Position numbers and translations under genes: made by a program
The notes under the pieces: model-generated
Database searches by the model: none
Told to the model about the DNA's origin: nothing
What the model saw: the letters and a program-made list of their open reading frames with translations, nothing else
Shown: in pieces, positions 7,267 to 14,702 of the stretch
Numbering within the stretch: the stretch's first letter is position 1
Layout: each line of letters begins with the position of its first letter
Assembly (NCBI GenBank): GCA_947630345.1
Contig: CANRHF010000023.1
Coordinates: 1-16,505 of the forward strand
DNA: 16,505 nt
Reading direction: 5' to 3'
DNA from: an uncultured Oscillospiraceae bacterium
GTDB taxonomy: Bacteria > Bacillota > Clostridia > Oscillospirales > Oscillospiraceae

Positions 7267-7684
7267 TTTGTTAAGGTATGATTGCCACCGGCAATCATAA
7301 ATATTTTAGATTCGCTGCGCGGAGCACCACCCCTTAAGGACCTCCCGCCGCCTCGCCGGAGGCGCTGGGGGGGAATTCGGTGGCGGCCTACGGCCCGTCT
7401 ACCGTGAATTTGCGAAACCTTTTGTGCAGCGTTCCAAATTCTGCCAAGCGCTGATTGATAGGTTCTACTAGTGGAGTTTCTAAATTGGTGCAGTGGAGTG
7501 TTAGCAAGTCTTCTACTTCTATTTTGGTGCAACCGCCATTTACTGGCAGTGCAACTGTCAACGCAGCGCACCATTTTTCACGCTGCACCTAAAATCTTGC
7601 ATATCTACGTTAGAAAGCCGTAAGCCCACAAATATTCTCCATAGCTTGGCATTACTGGGGAGCGGCGGGGGATTCCAAAGGGGG
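7267..7684. other. Segment between the inverted repeats; no convincing gene
   Basis: These 418 bp include a perfect hairpin at 7277-7299, a second at 7349-7364 (CGCCTC/GAGGCG) and an AT-richer stretch at roughly 7400-7650. A 66-codon frame on the minus strand (7588-7388) has no SD that I trust and no family I recognise. The overlapping frames look like translated repeat. It may be the remnant of an inserted element or part of a larger dispersed repeat; I cannot assign a function. Confidence 0.6.
7277..7299. repeat. Perfect 10-bp hairpin
   Basis: TATGATTGCC and GGCAATCATA pair exactly across a 3-nt ACC loop. It starts 10 nt after the left repeat copy ends. No T-tract follows closely enough for a standard terminator. 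Confidence 0.6.
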
Positions 7685-7809
7685 CGCCTTTGCTCGAAGC
7701 GCCCCTTTGGTCGGCTTCTTTGCTTACTTTCTTGCCGAAACAAGAAAGTAAGGCCCCCGGCAGGGCTAGGGGGAGCAACTCCGGTGCGGAACGCACCAAA
7801 ATAAGAAAG
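7685..7809 (-). repeat. Hairpin-rich repeat, right (inverted) copy
   Basis: This is the inverted partner of 7142-7266. Its long stem is CTTACTTTCTTG/CAAGAAAGTAAG (7723-7752), where two C-G pairs of the left copy are replaced by T-A pairs, keeping the stem perfect. The inner hairpin GGGGCGC/GCGCCCC is complete here, with its inner arm reaching to about 7681. Outward similarity continues to a GGCAG...CTGCC hairpin ending at 7829. Confidence 0.85.
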
Positions 7810-7916
7810 TAGGCAGAAGGAATCCTGCCCCCACCTGCCCCGCAGAGGTATGCGCACTGAAATAAAAAGGTAAAAAGGTTGCGCTTGAGGGCCTATAGGG
7901 TGAGATTCCCATCAAT

Positions 7917-7930
7917 TTATATCGATATAA
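7917..7930. promoter_or_regulatory. 14-bp perfect palindrome upstream of rnf
   Basis: TTATATCGATATAA is a perfect palindrome in the AT-rich region about 45 bp upstream of the rnf -35. It could be a regulator site. It does not match the Rex consensus, and chance is possible in AT-rich DNA. The rest of 7830-7974 holds no other feature I can support. Confidence 0.3.
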
Positions 7931-7974
7931 CTATACTTTTTCATAAAAATTTGTTGATTCTGCCGGATTGGTTA

Positions 7975-8003
7975 TGGACAAACCAAAAAAATTGCAGTAT
8001 GAT
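7975..8003 (+). promoter_or_regulatory. Sigma-A-type promoter for the rnf operon
   Basis: TGGACA (7975-7980) and TATGAT (7998-8003) have a 17-nt spacer rich in A; both elements match consensus at 5 of 6 positions. The predicted start is near 8010, with a leader of about 44 nt ending in the SD of rnfC. Confidence 0.75.
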
Positions 8004-8053
8004 ATAGAAGTACGCAAGAAGCGTGAAAATCAACGGAAGAGGTGAAAGAATCC

Positions 8054-9394
8054 ATGGCGTTTTCCTTTTTCGGCGGGATCCATCCCAAAGAAAATAAATT
8101 TTACGCGGAGGGGCAGCGGGTCCAGTCCTTCCCGGAGCCGGATGTGCTGGTGATCCCCATGCAGCAGCACATCGGCGCACCCTGCAAGCCCCTGGTCAAA
8201 AAGGGCGACCCCGTCACGGTGGGGCAGAAAATCGGCGACAATCAGGGCCTGTGCGTCCCCGTCCATGCCCCGGTCTCCGGCACCGTCAAGGCGGTGGAGA
8301 TGCGGCCCCACACCAGCGGCATGACGGTGATGAGCGTGGTCATTGAGAACGACCACCTGGACACCCCCTGCCCCGATCTCACCCCCCGCACCCCCGAGGA
8401 GGTGGACAAGCTCTCCCCCGAGGAACTGATGAACATCATCCGGGAAGGCGGCGTGGTCGGCATGGGCGGCGCCACCTTCCCCACCCACGTCAAGCTCAGC
8501 TCCGGCATCGGCAAGGTGGACACCATCATTGTCAACGTCTCCGAGTGCGAGCCCTACATCGTGGCCGACGACCGGGTGTGCCAGGAGTACCCCGGGGATG
8601 TGATCTCCGGGCTACAGGTGGTCATGAAAATTCTGAACCTTCAGAGCGCCCACATCGCCCTGGAGGACAACAAGCCCGAGGCCAAGCGGGCCTTACTCTC
8701 CGAGATCGACCCCAAGACCGGCATCAGCGTGGACATTCTCCCGGCGAAATACCCCCAGGGCGCGGAAAAGCAGCTGATCTACGCCATCACCGGCCGGGAG
8801 GTGCCCTCCGGCGGCCTGCCCGCCGCCGTGGGCTGCGCCGTGTTCAACGCCGGCACCTGCAAGGCCATCCACGACGCGGTTTTCGACGGGATGCCCCTGA
8901 TCCGCCGGATCGTCACCGTGTCCGGGGACATCGTCATGCAGCCCATGAATCTGATGGTCCCCCTGGGCGCCAGCTTCAATGATCTTTTGGACGCGGTGGG
9001 CCATTCCCAGAATCCCTACAAGGTCCTCTCCGGCGGCCCCATGATGGGCGTGGCCCAGTTCGACCTGAACGTGACCGTGACCAAGGGCGTCAACGCCGTC
9101 ACCATCCTGGGGGCCCAGAACCGGTTCTATGTGGCCAATCCCCACTGCATCCGCTGCGGCAAGTGCATGGACGCCTGTCCCATGCACCTGATGCCCCTGA
9201 TGATGTACCAGGCGGAGCGGAAAAACGATCTGGAGGAGCTGAAGGCGCTGAATCTGCTGGACTGCATCGAGTGCGGCTGCTGCGCCTACACCTGCCCCGC
9301 CGGGATCCCCCTGGTCCAGTCCTTCCGCACCGGCAAGCAGCGCCTACGGGACGCCGCTCCCCCCAGACCGGCCCCCGCGCCGGCCAAATCCTAA
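8054..9394 (+). CDS. rnfC: Rnf complex subunit RnfC
   Basis: This 446-aa peripheral subunit is the NADH/FMN-binding electron-input/output module of the ferredoxin:NAD+ oxidoreductase on the cytoplasmic side. The N-terminus has FFGGIHPKENK (5-15), typical of RnfC. GMGGATFPTHVKLS (136-149) belongs to the NADH/FMN region shared with NuoF. Two 4Fe-4S motifs follow: Cys365/368/371/375 (CIRCGKCMDACP) and Cys404/407/410/414 (CIECGCCAYTCP). The ATG at 8054 has AGAGGTG at 8038-8044; an in-frame GTG at 8042 overlaps that SD and is rejected. The tail is a short Pro/Ala-rich stretch. It is first in rnfCDGEAB; rnfD starts 12 nt after its stop. Confidence 0.96.
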   Translation: MAFSFFGGIHPKENKFYAEGQRVQSFPEPDVLVIPMQQHIGAPCKPLVKKGDPVTVGQKIGDNQGLCVPVHAPVSGTVKAVEMRPHTSGMTVMSVVIENDHLDTPCPDLTPRTPEEVDKLSPEELMNIIREGGVVGMGGATFPTHVKLSSGIGKVDTIIVNVSECEPYIVADDRVCQEYPGDVISGLQVVMKILNLQSAHIALEDNKPEAKRALLSEIDPKTGISVDILPAKYPQGAEKQLIYAITGREVPSGGLPAAVGCAVFNAGTCKAIHDAVFDGMPLIRRIVTVSGDIVMQPMNLMVPLGASFNDLLDAVGHSQNPYKVLSGGPMMGVAQFDLNVTVTKGVNAVTILGAQNRFYVANPHCIRCGKCMDACPMHLMPLMMYQAERKNDLEELKALNLLDCIECGCCAYTCPAGIPLVQSFRTGKQRLRDAAPPRPAPAPAKS

Positions 9395-9406
9395 GGAGGT
9401 GGAAAA

Positions 9407-10405
9407 ATGGCTGCTCCCATGAAATATTTCTATGAGCTGACCGTTTCCAGCTCTCCCCACGACCACGGGCCCAACACCACCCAGACCATCATGCGGGACG
9501 TGCTGATCGCCCTGGCCCCCGCGCTGATCGGAAGCGTCTTCTTCTTTGGCTTCCGGGCGCTGCTGGTGACCATGGTCTCCGCCGCCGCCTGCGTATTCTT
9601 TGAATGGGGCTACCGGAAGATCATGAAGCTGGATTCCACGGTCTACGACCTGTCCGCTGTGGTCACCGGCGTGCTGCTGGCCTATGTGTGCCCCGTGACC
9701 ATCCCCTATTGGTGCATCATCATCGGCGACTTCTTCGCCATCGTGGTGGTCAAGCAGCTCTTCGGCGGTATCGGCAAGAACTTCATGAACCCGGCCCTGG
9801 CCGCCCGGGCCTTCCTGTTCTCCTGGCCTGTGATCATGAACACCTGGGTCAAGCCCGGCATTCAAAACTGGGCGGGGCTGCTGTCCACCGCCGACGCGGT
9901 GACTGCCGCCACCCCCCTGGCCGCCATGCACACTGGGAAGCTTCCCGACGCCTCCCTGCTGGACCTGTTCCTGGGCAACGTGGGCGGGTGCCTGGGGGAG
10001 ACCTCCGCGCTGCTGCTGCTCATCGGTGGGGTGTACCTACTGATCCGGAAGGTGATCTCCCTTCGGATTCCCCTGGCCTTTATCGGCACCGTGGCGGTGC
10101 TGGCCTTCCTGTTTCCTCAGGGAAACGACCGGCTCACCTGGATGGCCATGCAGGTCCTGGGCGGCGGCGTGATGCTGGGCGCCATCTTCATGGCAACGGA
10201 CTATGTCACCAGCCCCGTCACCAAATGGGGCCAGGTGCTTTTCGGCGTGGGCTGCGGGCTGATCACCGTGGTCATTCGCTACTTTGGCGCCTACAACGAG
10301 GGCGTGAGCTACGCCATTTTGGTGATGAACGCCTGCGTGGTGCTGCTGGATAAGGTGGGCCGCCCGGTGAAATTCGGCGCGCCCAAGAAGGAGGCGGCGA
10401 AATGA
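9407..10405 (+). CDS. rnfD: Rnf complex subunit RnfD
   Basis: This 332-aa polytopic membrane subunit has about nine or ten hydrophobic segments and is thought to take part in ion translocation. PHDHGPNTTQTIMRDV near residue 17 and GGIGKNFMNPALAARAFL (120-137) are family hallmarks. The covalent FMN site in RnfD is a Thr in an SGAT-type motif; here it reads DAVTAATPLA with candidate Thr169, so the usual Gly is Ala. The start at 9407 follows a strong AAGGAGGTG. The stop overlaps the rnfG start (ATGA at 10402-10405), suggesting translational coupling. Confidence 0.95.
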   Translation: MAAPMKYFYELTVSSSPHDHGPNTTQTIMRDVLIALAPALIGSVFFFGFRALLVTMVSAAACVFFEWGYRKIMKLDSTVYDLSAVVTGVLLAYVCPVTIPYWCIIIGDFFAIVVVKQLFGGIGKNFMNPALAARAFLFSWPVIMNTWVKPGIQNWAGLLSTADAVTAATPLAAMHTGKLPDASLLDLFLGNVGGCLGETSALLLLIGGVYLLIRKVISLRIPLAFIGTVAVLAFLFPQGNDRLTWMAMQVLGGGVMLGAIFMATDYVTSPVTKWGQVLFGVGCGLITVVIRYFGAYNEGVSYAILVMNACVVLLDKVGRPVKFGAPKKEAAK

Positions 10406-10959
10406 AAAAGGAATCCACCTTCGGCTACATTCTGCGGCTGTCGTTGACCCTGCTGATCATCACCGGGGTCATGGCGCTGCTGCTGGGCAGCGTCAACGCC
10501 CTGACGGAGGACCGCATCGACCAGATCAAGGCCCAGAAGGCCCTGGACGCTCTGGCGGCCGTCCTTCCCGACGCGGCCAGCGCCCAGGAAAAGACCGATT
10601 TTTCCGATCCCACCGGCCAGATCTCCCAGATCTATGAGTCGGAGAGCGGCTACGCCATCCAGCTCACCGTCGCCGGCTTCGGCGGCGACGTGGACATGAT
10701 GGTGGGCGTGGCCAAAACCGGGGAGGTGCTGGGCGTGTCCATCATCTCCCACACCGAGACCGCCGGCCTGGGGGCCGTGGCCGCGGCGAAGACCTCCAAC
10801 GGCCAGGCCTTCCGGGACCAGTTCGTGGGCATGTCCGGGACCCTGGCCGTCACCAAGGACGGGGGCCAGGTGGACGCCATTTCCAGCGCCACTATCACCT
10901 CCCGGGCGGTCACCGAGGGCGTCAACATTACCCTGGCCTGGGTCGCCCAGAACGGGTAA
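10402..10959 (+). CDS. rnfG: Rnf complex subunit RnfG, covalent flavoprotein
   Basis: This 185-aa subunit has one N-terminal membrane helix (about 10-33) and an extracytoplasmic FMN-binding domain. HTETAGLGAVAA (118-129) and DAISSATITSRAV (158-170) are the signature regions. The predicted flavinylated residue is Thr164. The motif is SSAT rather than the more common SGAT. FMN attachment normally needs an ApbE transferase, which is not in the window. It overlaps rnfD by four nt; rnfE starts 12 nt downstream with its own AAGGAGGAA. Confidence 0.95.
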   Translation: MKKESTFGYILRLSLTLLIITGVMALLLGSVNALTEDRIDQIKAQKALDALAAVLPDAASAQEKTDFSDPTGQISQIYESESGYAIQLTVAGFGGDVDMMVGVAKTGEVLGVSIISHTETAGLGAVAAAKTSNGQAFRDQFVGMSGTLAVTKDGGQVDAISSATITSRAVTEGVNITLAWVAQNG

Positions 10960-10971
10960 GGAGGAACTGGC

Positions 10972-11610
10972 ATGAATGTGAAAAAGCAATTTATGGAGGG
11001 CCTGCTGACCAAAAACCCGGTGCTGGTGCAGCTACTGGGCATGTGTTCTGTCCTGGCCATCACCACCAGCCTCTTTAACGGCATCGGCATGGGCCTGTCC
11101 GTCACCATCATCCTGATCTGCTCCAACATCATGATCTCCGCCCTGCGGAAGGTCATCCCCAGCAACATCCGCATCGCGGCCTACATCGTCATCATCGCGG
11201 GCTTCGTCACCATCGTGGATCTGCTGCTCCAGGCGTTTTTGCCGGAGCTGTCGGAAAATCTGGGGGTGTTCATCCCCCTGATCGTGGTCAACTGCATCAT
11301 CCTGGGCCGGGCGGAGGCCTTCGCCTCCAAAAACGGCGTCCTGGCCTCGGCGCTGGACGGGCTGTTCCAAGGCATCGGCTACACGCTGACCCTGATCGTC
11401 ATGTGCGTCGTTCGGGAGCTGCTGGGCTCCGGCACCTTCGGCGGCGGCATCCTCAACGGCGGCGAGGGCATCCGGCTCCTGCCGGAGGGCCTGCCCGCCA
11501 TGCAGATGGTCATGCCCGTGGGCGGCTTTTTGACCCTGGGCTTCCTCATCGCCGGGTCCCAGTGGCTGGTCAAGCGCCTGGAGAAAAAGGATAAGGAGGC
11601 GGCAAAATGA
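10972..11610 (+). CDS. rnfE: Rnf complex subunit RnfE
   Basis: This 212-aa protein has six predicted membrane helices and belongs to the paired RnfA/RnfE (NqrD/NqrE) family. Cys25 (LLGMCSVLA) and Cys108 (LIVVNCIILGRAEAFAS) are at the positions that, in Rnf/Nqr structures, hold an intramembrane Fe-S cluster together with RnfA. A ReLLGSGTFGGGI segment follows. The C-terminus ends in a charged Lys/Glu tail. The start at 10972 has a good SD. Its stop overlaps the rnfA ATG (11607-11610). Confidence 0.95.
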   Translation: MNVKKQFMEGLLTKNPVLVQLLGMCSVLAITTSLFNGIGMGLSVTIILICSNIMISALRKVIPSNIRIAAYIVIIAGFVTIVDLLLQAFLPELSENLGVFIPLIVVNCIILGRAEAFASKNGVLASALDGLFQGIGYTLTLIVMCVVRELLGSGTFGGGILNGGEGIRLLPEGLPAMQMVMPVGGFLTLGFLIAGSQWLVKRLEKKDKEAAK

Positions 11611-12197
11611 GCTACATTCAAAGTCTTCTGGGGATCCTCCTGTCCGCCGTGCTGACGGAGAACTTCATCCTGGTGAAATTCTACGGCATCTGCCCGTTTA
11701 TGGGCGTGTCCAAGAAGATGGACACCGCCCTGGGCATGGGCATGGCCGTGACCTTCGTCATGGGCATCGCCTCCGCCGCCACCTGGCTGGTCAACAGCTT
11801 CATCCTGATCCCCCTGGATCTGGAGTATATGCAGACCGTGGCCTTTATCCTGGTCATCGCCTCCATCGTCCAGGTGGTGGAGATGTTCCTGAAGAAAAGC
11901 GTCCCGGCCCTGTACCAGGCCCTGGGCATCTACCTGCCCCTGATCACCACCAACTGCGCCGTGCTGGGCGCGGCCCTGGTAAACGTGCAGAAGGGCTACG
12001 ACTTTTTGCAGAGCGTGGTCTACGGCGTCACCGGCGGCCTGGGCTTCACCCTGGCCATCGTGCTCTTCGCCTCCATCCGGGAGCGGGTGAGCAACGCCGA
12101 GTGCCCCAAGAGCTTCGAGGGCTTCCCCATCGCGCTGATCTCCGCCGGACTGCTGGCCCTGGCCTTCATGGGCTTCTCCGGCCTGAAGATTTTCTAA
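11607..12197 (+). CDS. rnfA: Rnf complex subunit RnfA
   Basis: This 196-aa protein has six membrane helices and is inverted-topology homologous to RnfE. The N-terminal NFILVKFYGICPFMGVSKK and PLITTNCAVLGAALVN place conserved Cys29 and Cys117, the likely partners of the RnfE cysteines for the shared intramembrane cluster. It starts inside the rnfE stop (ATGA) with GGAGG about 7 nt upstream; rnfB follows after 13 nt. Length is standard. Confidence 0.96.
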   Translation: MSYIQSLLGILLSAVLTENFILVKFYGICPFMGVSKKMDTALGMGMAVTFVMGIASAATWLVNSFILIPLDLEYMQTVAFILVIASIVQVVEMFLKKSVPALYQALGIYLPLITTNCAVLGAALVNVQKGYDFLQSVVYGVTGGLGFTLAIVLFASIRERVSNAECPKSFEGFPIALISAGLLALAFMGFSGLKIF

Positions 12198-12210
12198 GGA
12201 GGGGCGAAAA

Positions 12211-13053
12211 ATGACGGAAATTCTCATTGCCATCGGCATTTTGGGCGGCATGGGCCTGATCTTCGGCCTGGTGCTGTCCGTGGCCTCCAAGGTGTTCTAT
12301 GTGGAGTCCGACCCCCGGCTGGAGGAGTTGACCCAGGCCCTGCCCGGGGCCAACTGCGGCGGCTGCGGCTACTCCGGCTGCGCCGCCTACGCCCAGGCGG
12401 TGCTGGAGGGCAAGGCCCCCATCGGCAAGTGCGCCTCCGGCGGCGACGACGCCGCCCAGACCATGGCCCAGATCATGGGCGTCAAGGCCGAGAAGGTGAC
12501 CCGCCGGGTGGCCCTGGTCCGCTGCGCCGGATACAAGGGCGTGGACGAGAATGGCAAGGACGTCGGCGCCAAGATGAAGGGCGAGTACGAGGGCATCCAC
12601 GATTGCCTGGCCGCCTCCAAGGTGGCGGGCCGGGGGCCCCTGATCTGCAAATTCGGCTGCCTGGGCTTCGGCAACTGCACCAAGGCCTGCCAGTACGACG
12701 CCATCCACATCGTCAACGGCGTGGCCAAGGTGGACGACACCAAGTGCGTGGGCTGCATGAGCTGCGCGGCCCAGTGCCCCCGGCACCTGATCATCCCCGT
12801 GGAGTACGGCAAGCGGAACGTGGTGGTGGCCTGCGCCTCTCAGGCCAAGGGCTCCGTCACCATCCGGGGCTGCACCGCCGGGTGTATCGGCTGCGGCCTG
12901 TGCCAGAAGATCTGCCCCAACGACGCCATCCACGTGGACCACAACCTGGCCTCCATCGACTATGACAAGTGCGATTCCTGCGGCCTGTGCGCCACGGTGT
13001 GCCCCAAAAAGCTCATCGCCAACACCAAGCCCGAGGCCGCCCCGGTAAAATAA
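12211..13053 (+). CDS. rnfB: Rnf complex subunit RnfB, multi-cluster ferredoxin-like
   Basis: This 280-aa subunit accepts electrons from reduced ferredoxin. An N-terminal membrane helix (about 3-25) is followed by a four-Cys domain: Cys49/52/57 (NCGGCGYSGC) and Cys74. Four further clusters of four Cys follow: 146/150/156/160, 179/182/185/189, 225/228/231/235 and 254/257/260/264. This gives five predicted 4Fe-4S clusters, plus single extra Cys at 105, 132, 208 and 221. The extended multi-cluster form is typical of clostridial RnfB. Last gene of the operon, it is followed at once by a strong terminator. SD AAGGAGGGG precedes the ATG at 12211. Confidence 0.96.
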   Translation: MTEILIAIGILGGMGLIFGLVLSVASKVFYVESDPRLEELTQALPGANCGGCGYSGCAAYAQAVLEGKAPIGKCASGGDDAAQTMAQIMGVKAEKVTRRVALVRCAGYKGVDENGKDVGAKMKGEYEGIHDCLAASKVAGRGPLICKFGCLGFGNCTKACQYDAIHIVNGVAKVDDTKCVGCMSCAAQCPRHLIIPVEYGKRNVVVACASQAKGSVTIRGCTAGCIGCGLCQKICPNDAIHVDHNLASIDYDKCDSCGLCATVCPKKLIANTKPEAAPVK

Positions 13054-13064
13054 GTCCAAGCAAC

Positions 13065-13099
13065 ACAAGAGCCGCTAAAATCAGCGGCTCTTGTTTTTT
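13065..13099 (+). terminator. Strong intrinsic terminator of the rnf operon
   Basis: A perfect 12-bp stem ACAAGAGCCGCT/AGCGGCTCTTGT with a 6-nt AAAATC loop (13065-13094) runs directly into TTTTTA. It begins 12 nt after the rnfB stop. Confidence 0.95.
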
Positions 13100-13117
13100 A
13101 TGCTTCTTGGGTGCGTG

Positions 13118-13147
13118 GAAAGGCCAAACGGCCTTTCGCGCTTTTTT
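13118..13147 (+). terminator. Second, tandem terminator-like hairpin
   Basis: An 8-bp stem GAAAGGCC/GGCCTTTC with an AAAC loop (13118-13137) is followed after four bases by CTTTTTTC. The T-tract is on the plus strand, so it looks like a back-up for rnf rather than the end of the converging acetyltransferase operon. That operon shows no clear terminator of its own before 13065. Confidence 0.6.
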
Positions 13148-13159
13148 CTGTGGGCTGAC

Positions 13160-13795
13160 CTACCGTCCGCCGTTTTGCATGGCGAGGATCTCCCGCCAGG
13201 CCTCGTCGTCGATCTCTTCCCTTTTAAAAGCGCGGCGGCGGTCTTCCTCCGTGATGGGCCGAAGGACCCTGCAGGGGTTCCCCGCCGCCACCACCATCTC
13301 CGGAATGTCCGAGGTGACCACGCTGCCCGCCCCGATCACCGTATTGCTGCCGATCCGGACCCCGGGCAGAATGGTGACGCTGCCGCCCACCCATACGTTG
13401 CTGCCGATCATGACGGGTTTTCCGTATTCATAGCCGCTCTTTCTGGTGTCCGGGTGGACCGGGTGCCCCGCCGTATAGATGGAGACATTGGGGCCGAACA
13501 GGCAGTCGTCCCCGATCTCGATGGGCGCCACATCGATCAGCACGCAGTTGTAATTGGCGAAGAAATTCCTGCCGATACGGATGTGGGTCCCGTATTCGCA
13601 GTAAAACGGCGGGATCACAACGACGCCCTGGGAATGGGGGAGCACCTCCTTCGCCGCCAGCGCGATCTGGTCGTATTCCCAGCGGTCCAGGCCGTTCAGC
13701 TTTTTCAGCTTTTTCTTGCACGCCGCCATTTCGGCAAAGACCTGTTCATCGGCGATGTAGACAAGGCCCCTATCCCGGCGCTCTCCGTTCGTCAT
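13160..13795 (-). CDS. Sugar O-acetyltransferase (maltose/galactoside acetyltransferase family)
   Basis: This 211-aa left-handed beta-helix enzyme probably transfers acetyl from acetyl-CoA to a sugar hydroxyl. Residues 1-55 resemble the N-terminal Mac helical domain. Hexapeptide repeats run from about 70 to 175: IRIGRN, IEIGDD, VMIGSNVWVGGSVTILPGV and NTVIGAGSVVTSDI. The likely catalytic His is His111 in YTAGHPVHP. A 30-residue helical tail follows. AAGGAGCAA precedes the ATG at 13795. It is last in the udk-led minus-strand operon, 34 nt after the DUF89 gene. The acceptor sugar is unknown; many members act in detoxification. Confidence 0.9.
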   Translation of the reverse strand: MTNGERRDRGLVYIADEQVFAEMAACKKKLKKLNGLDRWEYDQIALAAKEVLPHSQGVVVIPPFYCEYGTHIRIGRNFFANYNCVLIDVAPIEIGDDCLFGPNVSIYTAGHPVHPDTRKSGYEYGKPVMIGSNVWVGGSVTILPGVRIGSNTVIGAGSVVTSDIPEMVVAAGNPCRVLRPITEEDRRRAFKREEIDDEAWREILAMQNGGR

Positions 13796-13829
13796 ATCGA
13801 TTGCTCCTTCTTCTTTCTCCGGTGGCCCT

Positions 13830-14702
13830 TCAATCCAGGCAGTCCGAGAATACCGGCGTGAACTTGGGCACGCCGCAGCGCCTCACAAACCGGGCGCACT
13901 TGACCAGGAAGGCGTAGTACACCCTCCGGCCACACCCCAACAGGGTCTCAGCGTTGCCCTGGCCCTTGGCCAGGACCACGTCGGCCCGGCGGAAGGCGGC
14001 GGCCGCCTCCTCCCCCAGGGCCTCCGGCAGGATGCCGGCAATATTGCTGCCGCTGTCGATCACCGGGAAGGGGATCCCCACCTGGGCGGCGTCGGCCCGG
14101 GTGGCGTCGTTCTGGGCGGGGCCGCCCCGGACGCAGAAGGTGATGGCAAGCCCCGGGAACCGGGCCTGAATGGCCTCCGCCAGCACCCGGTCAAAGCCGA
14201 TCTCCCCGGCGTTGTCCGTCAGATACAATAGCTCCTTCGCCCCCGCCAGCTCCGTTAAAAACCGGGCGTAGCAGGCCCCGTCCAGCTCCATTTCCAGGGC
14301 GGAGCGGAGCATTTCGTCCAGCTTTTCAAACCGGACCTCCCCATAGAGGGCGGAAAAATCCAGGTAATTGCCCAAAATCGACAGCTTCAGCCCCGCCAGG
14401 ACTGGGTCCTCCGCCGCCTCCACCAGCGCCCGCAGCCTGGGCAGCCGGGCCAGGACGTAGGCGTTGGAATCCGCCTTCTCCTTGGCGAACCGGTCCGGCC
14501 CCAGGTGATAGTGCCGGTCAAAAAGCGCCGCGATCCCCGGCCCGAACCAGGGGGAGCTGGCCTCCGCCGGGGCAGAGGCCAGCAGCGCCATCAGGTCCTT
14601 GGCAAAGGCCGTGGCCTGCTCCTCGGTGCCCAGCTCCCGGGCGGCCCGGAGGTGCCGCCCAAGGAGGCACTCCAGGCACACGGTATCGATGGGGACGCTC
14701 AT
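13830..14702 (-). CDS. DUF89 (ARMT1-like) metal-dependent phosphatase
   Basis: This 290-aa protein looks like prokaryotic DUF89 subfamily I, with the N-terminal CxxC pair Cys9/Cys12 (CLECLLGR). The DUF89 active-site blocks are visible: GNYLD (111-115), LTDNAGEIGFD with Asp163/Asn164, RGGPAQNDAT (192-201), and KGQGNAETL (246-254) before FLVKC with Lys268. The family hydrolyses phosphate from sugar phosphates and is discussed as metabolite damage control; the substrate here is not evident. The ATG at 14702 overlaps the stop of the upstream YhcH-like gene (ATGA), indicating coupled translation. The C-terminus is a little Cys-rich. Confidence 0.9.
   Translation of the reverse strand: MSVPIDTVCLECLLGRHLRAARELGTEEQATAFAKDLMALLASAPAEASSPWFGPGIAALFDRHYHLGPDRFAKEKADSNAYVLARLPRLRALVEAAEDPVLAGLKLSILGNYLDFSALYGEVRFEKLDEMLRSALEMELDGACYARFLTELAGAKELLYLTDNAGEIGFDRVLAEAIQARFPGLAITFCVRGGPAQNDATRADAAQVGIPFPVIDSGSNIAGILPEALGEEAAAAFRRADVVLAKGQGNAETLLGCGRRVYYAFLVKCARFVRRCGVPKFTPVFSDCLD

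Noticed and set aside
7142..7809. CRISPR array
   Set aside because: There are only two copies, they are inverted relative to each other, over 100 bp long and more than 400 bp apart. A CRISPR array needs short direct repeats with regular spacers.
7605..7857. Small minus-strand open frames within the right repeat copy
   Set aside because: They consist of translated hairpin sequence, lack an SD and recur in form in the left copy, so they are better explained as repeat than as genes.
7949..7966. Rex operator (TTGTTAA-type) upstream of rnf
   Set aside because: TTGTTGATTC at 7951 matches only half of the site, and no inverted partner TTAACAA follows.
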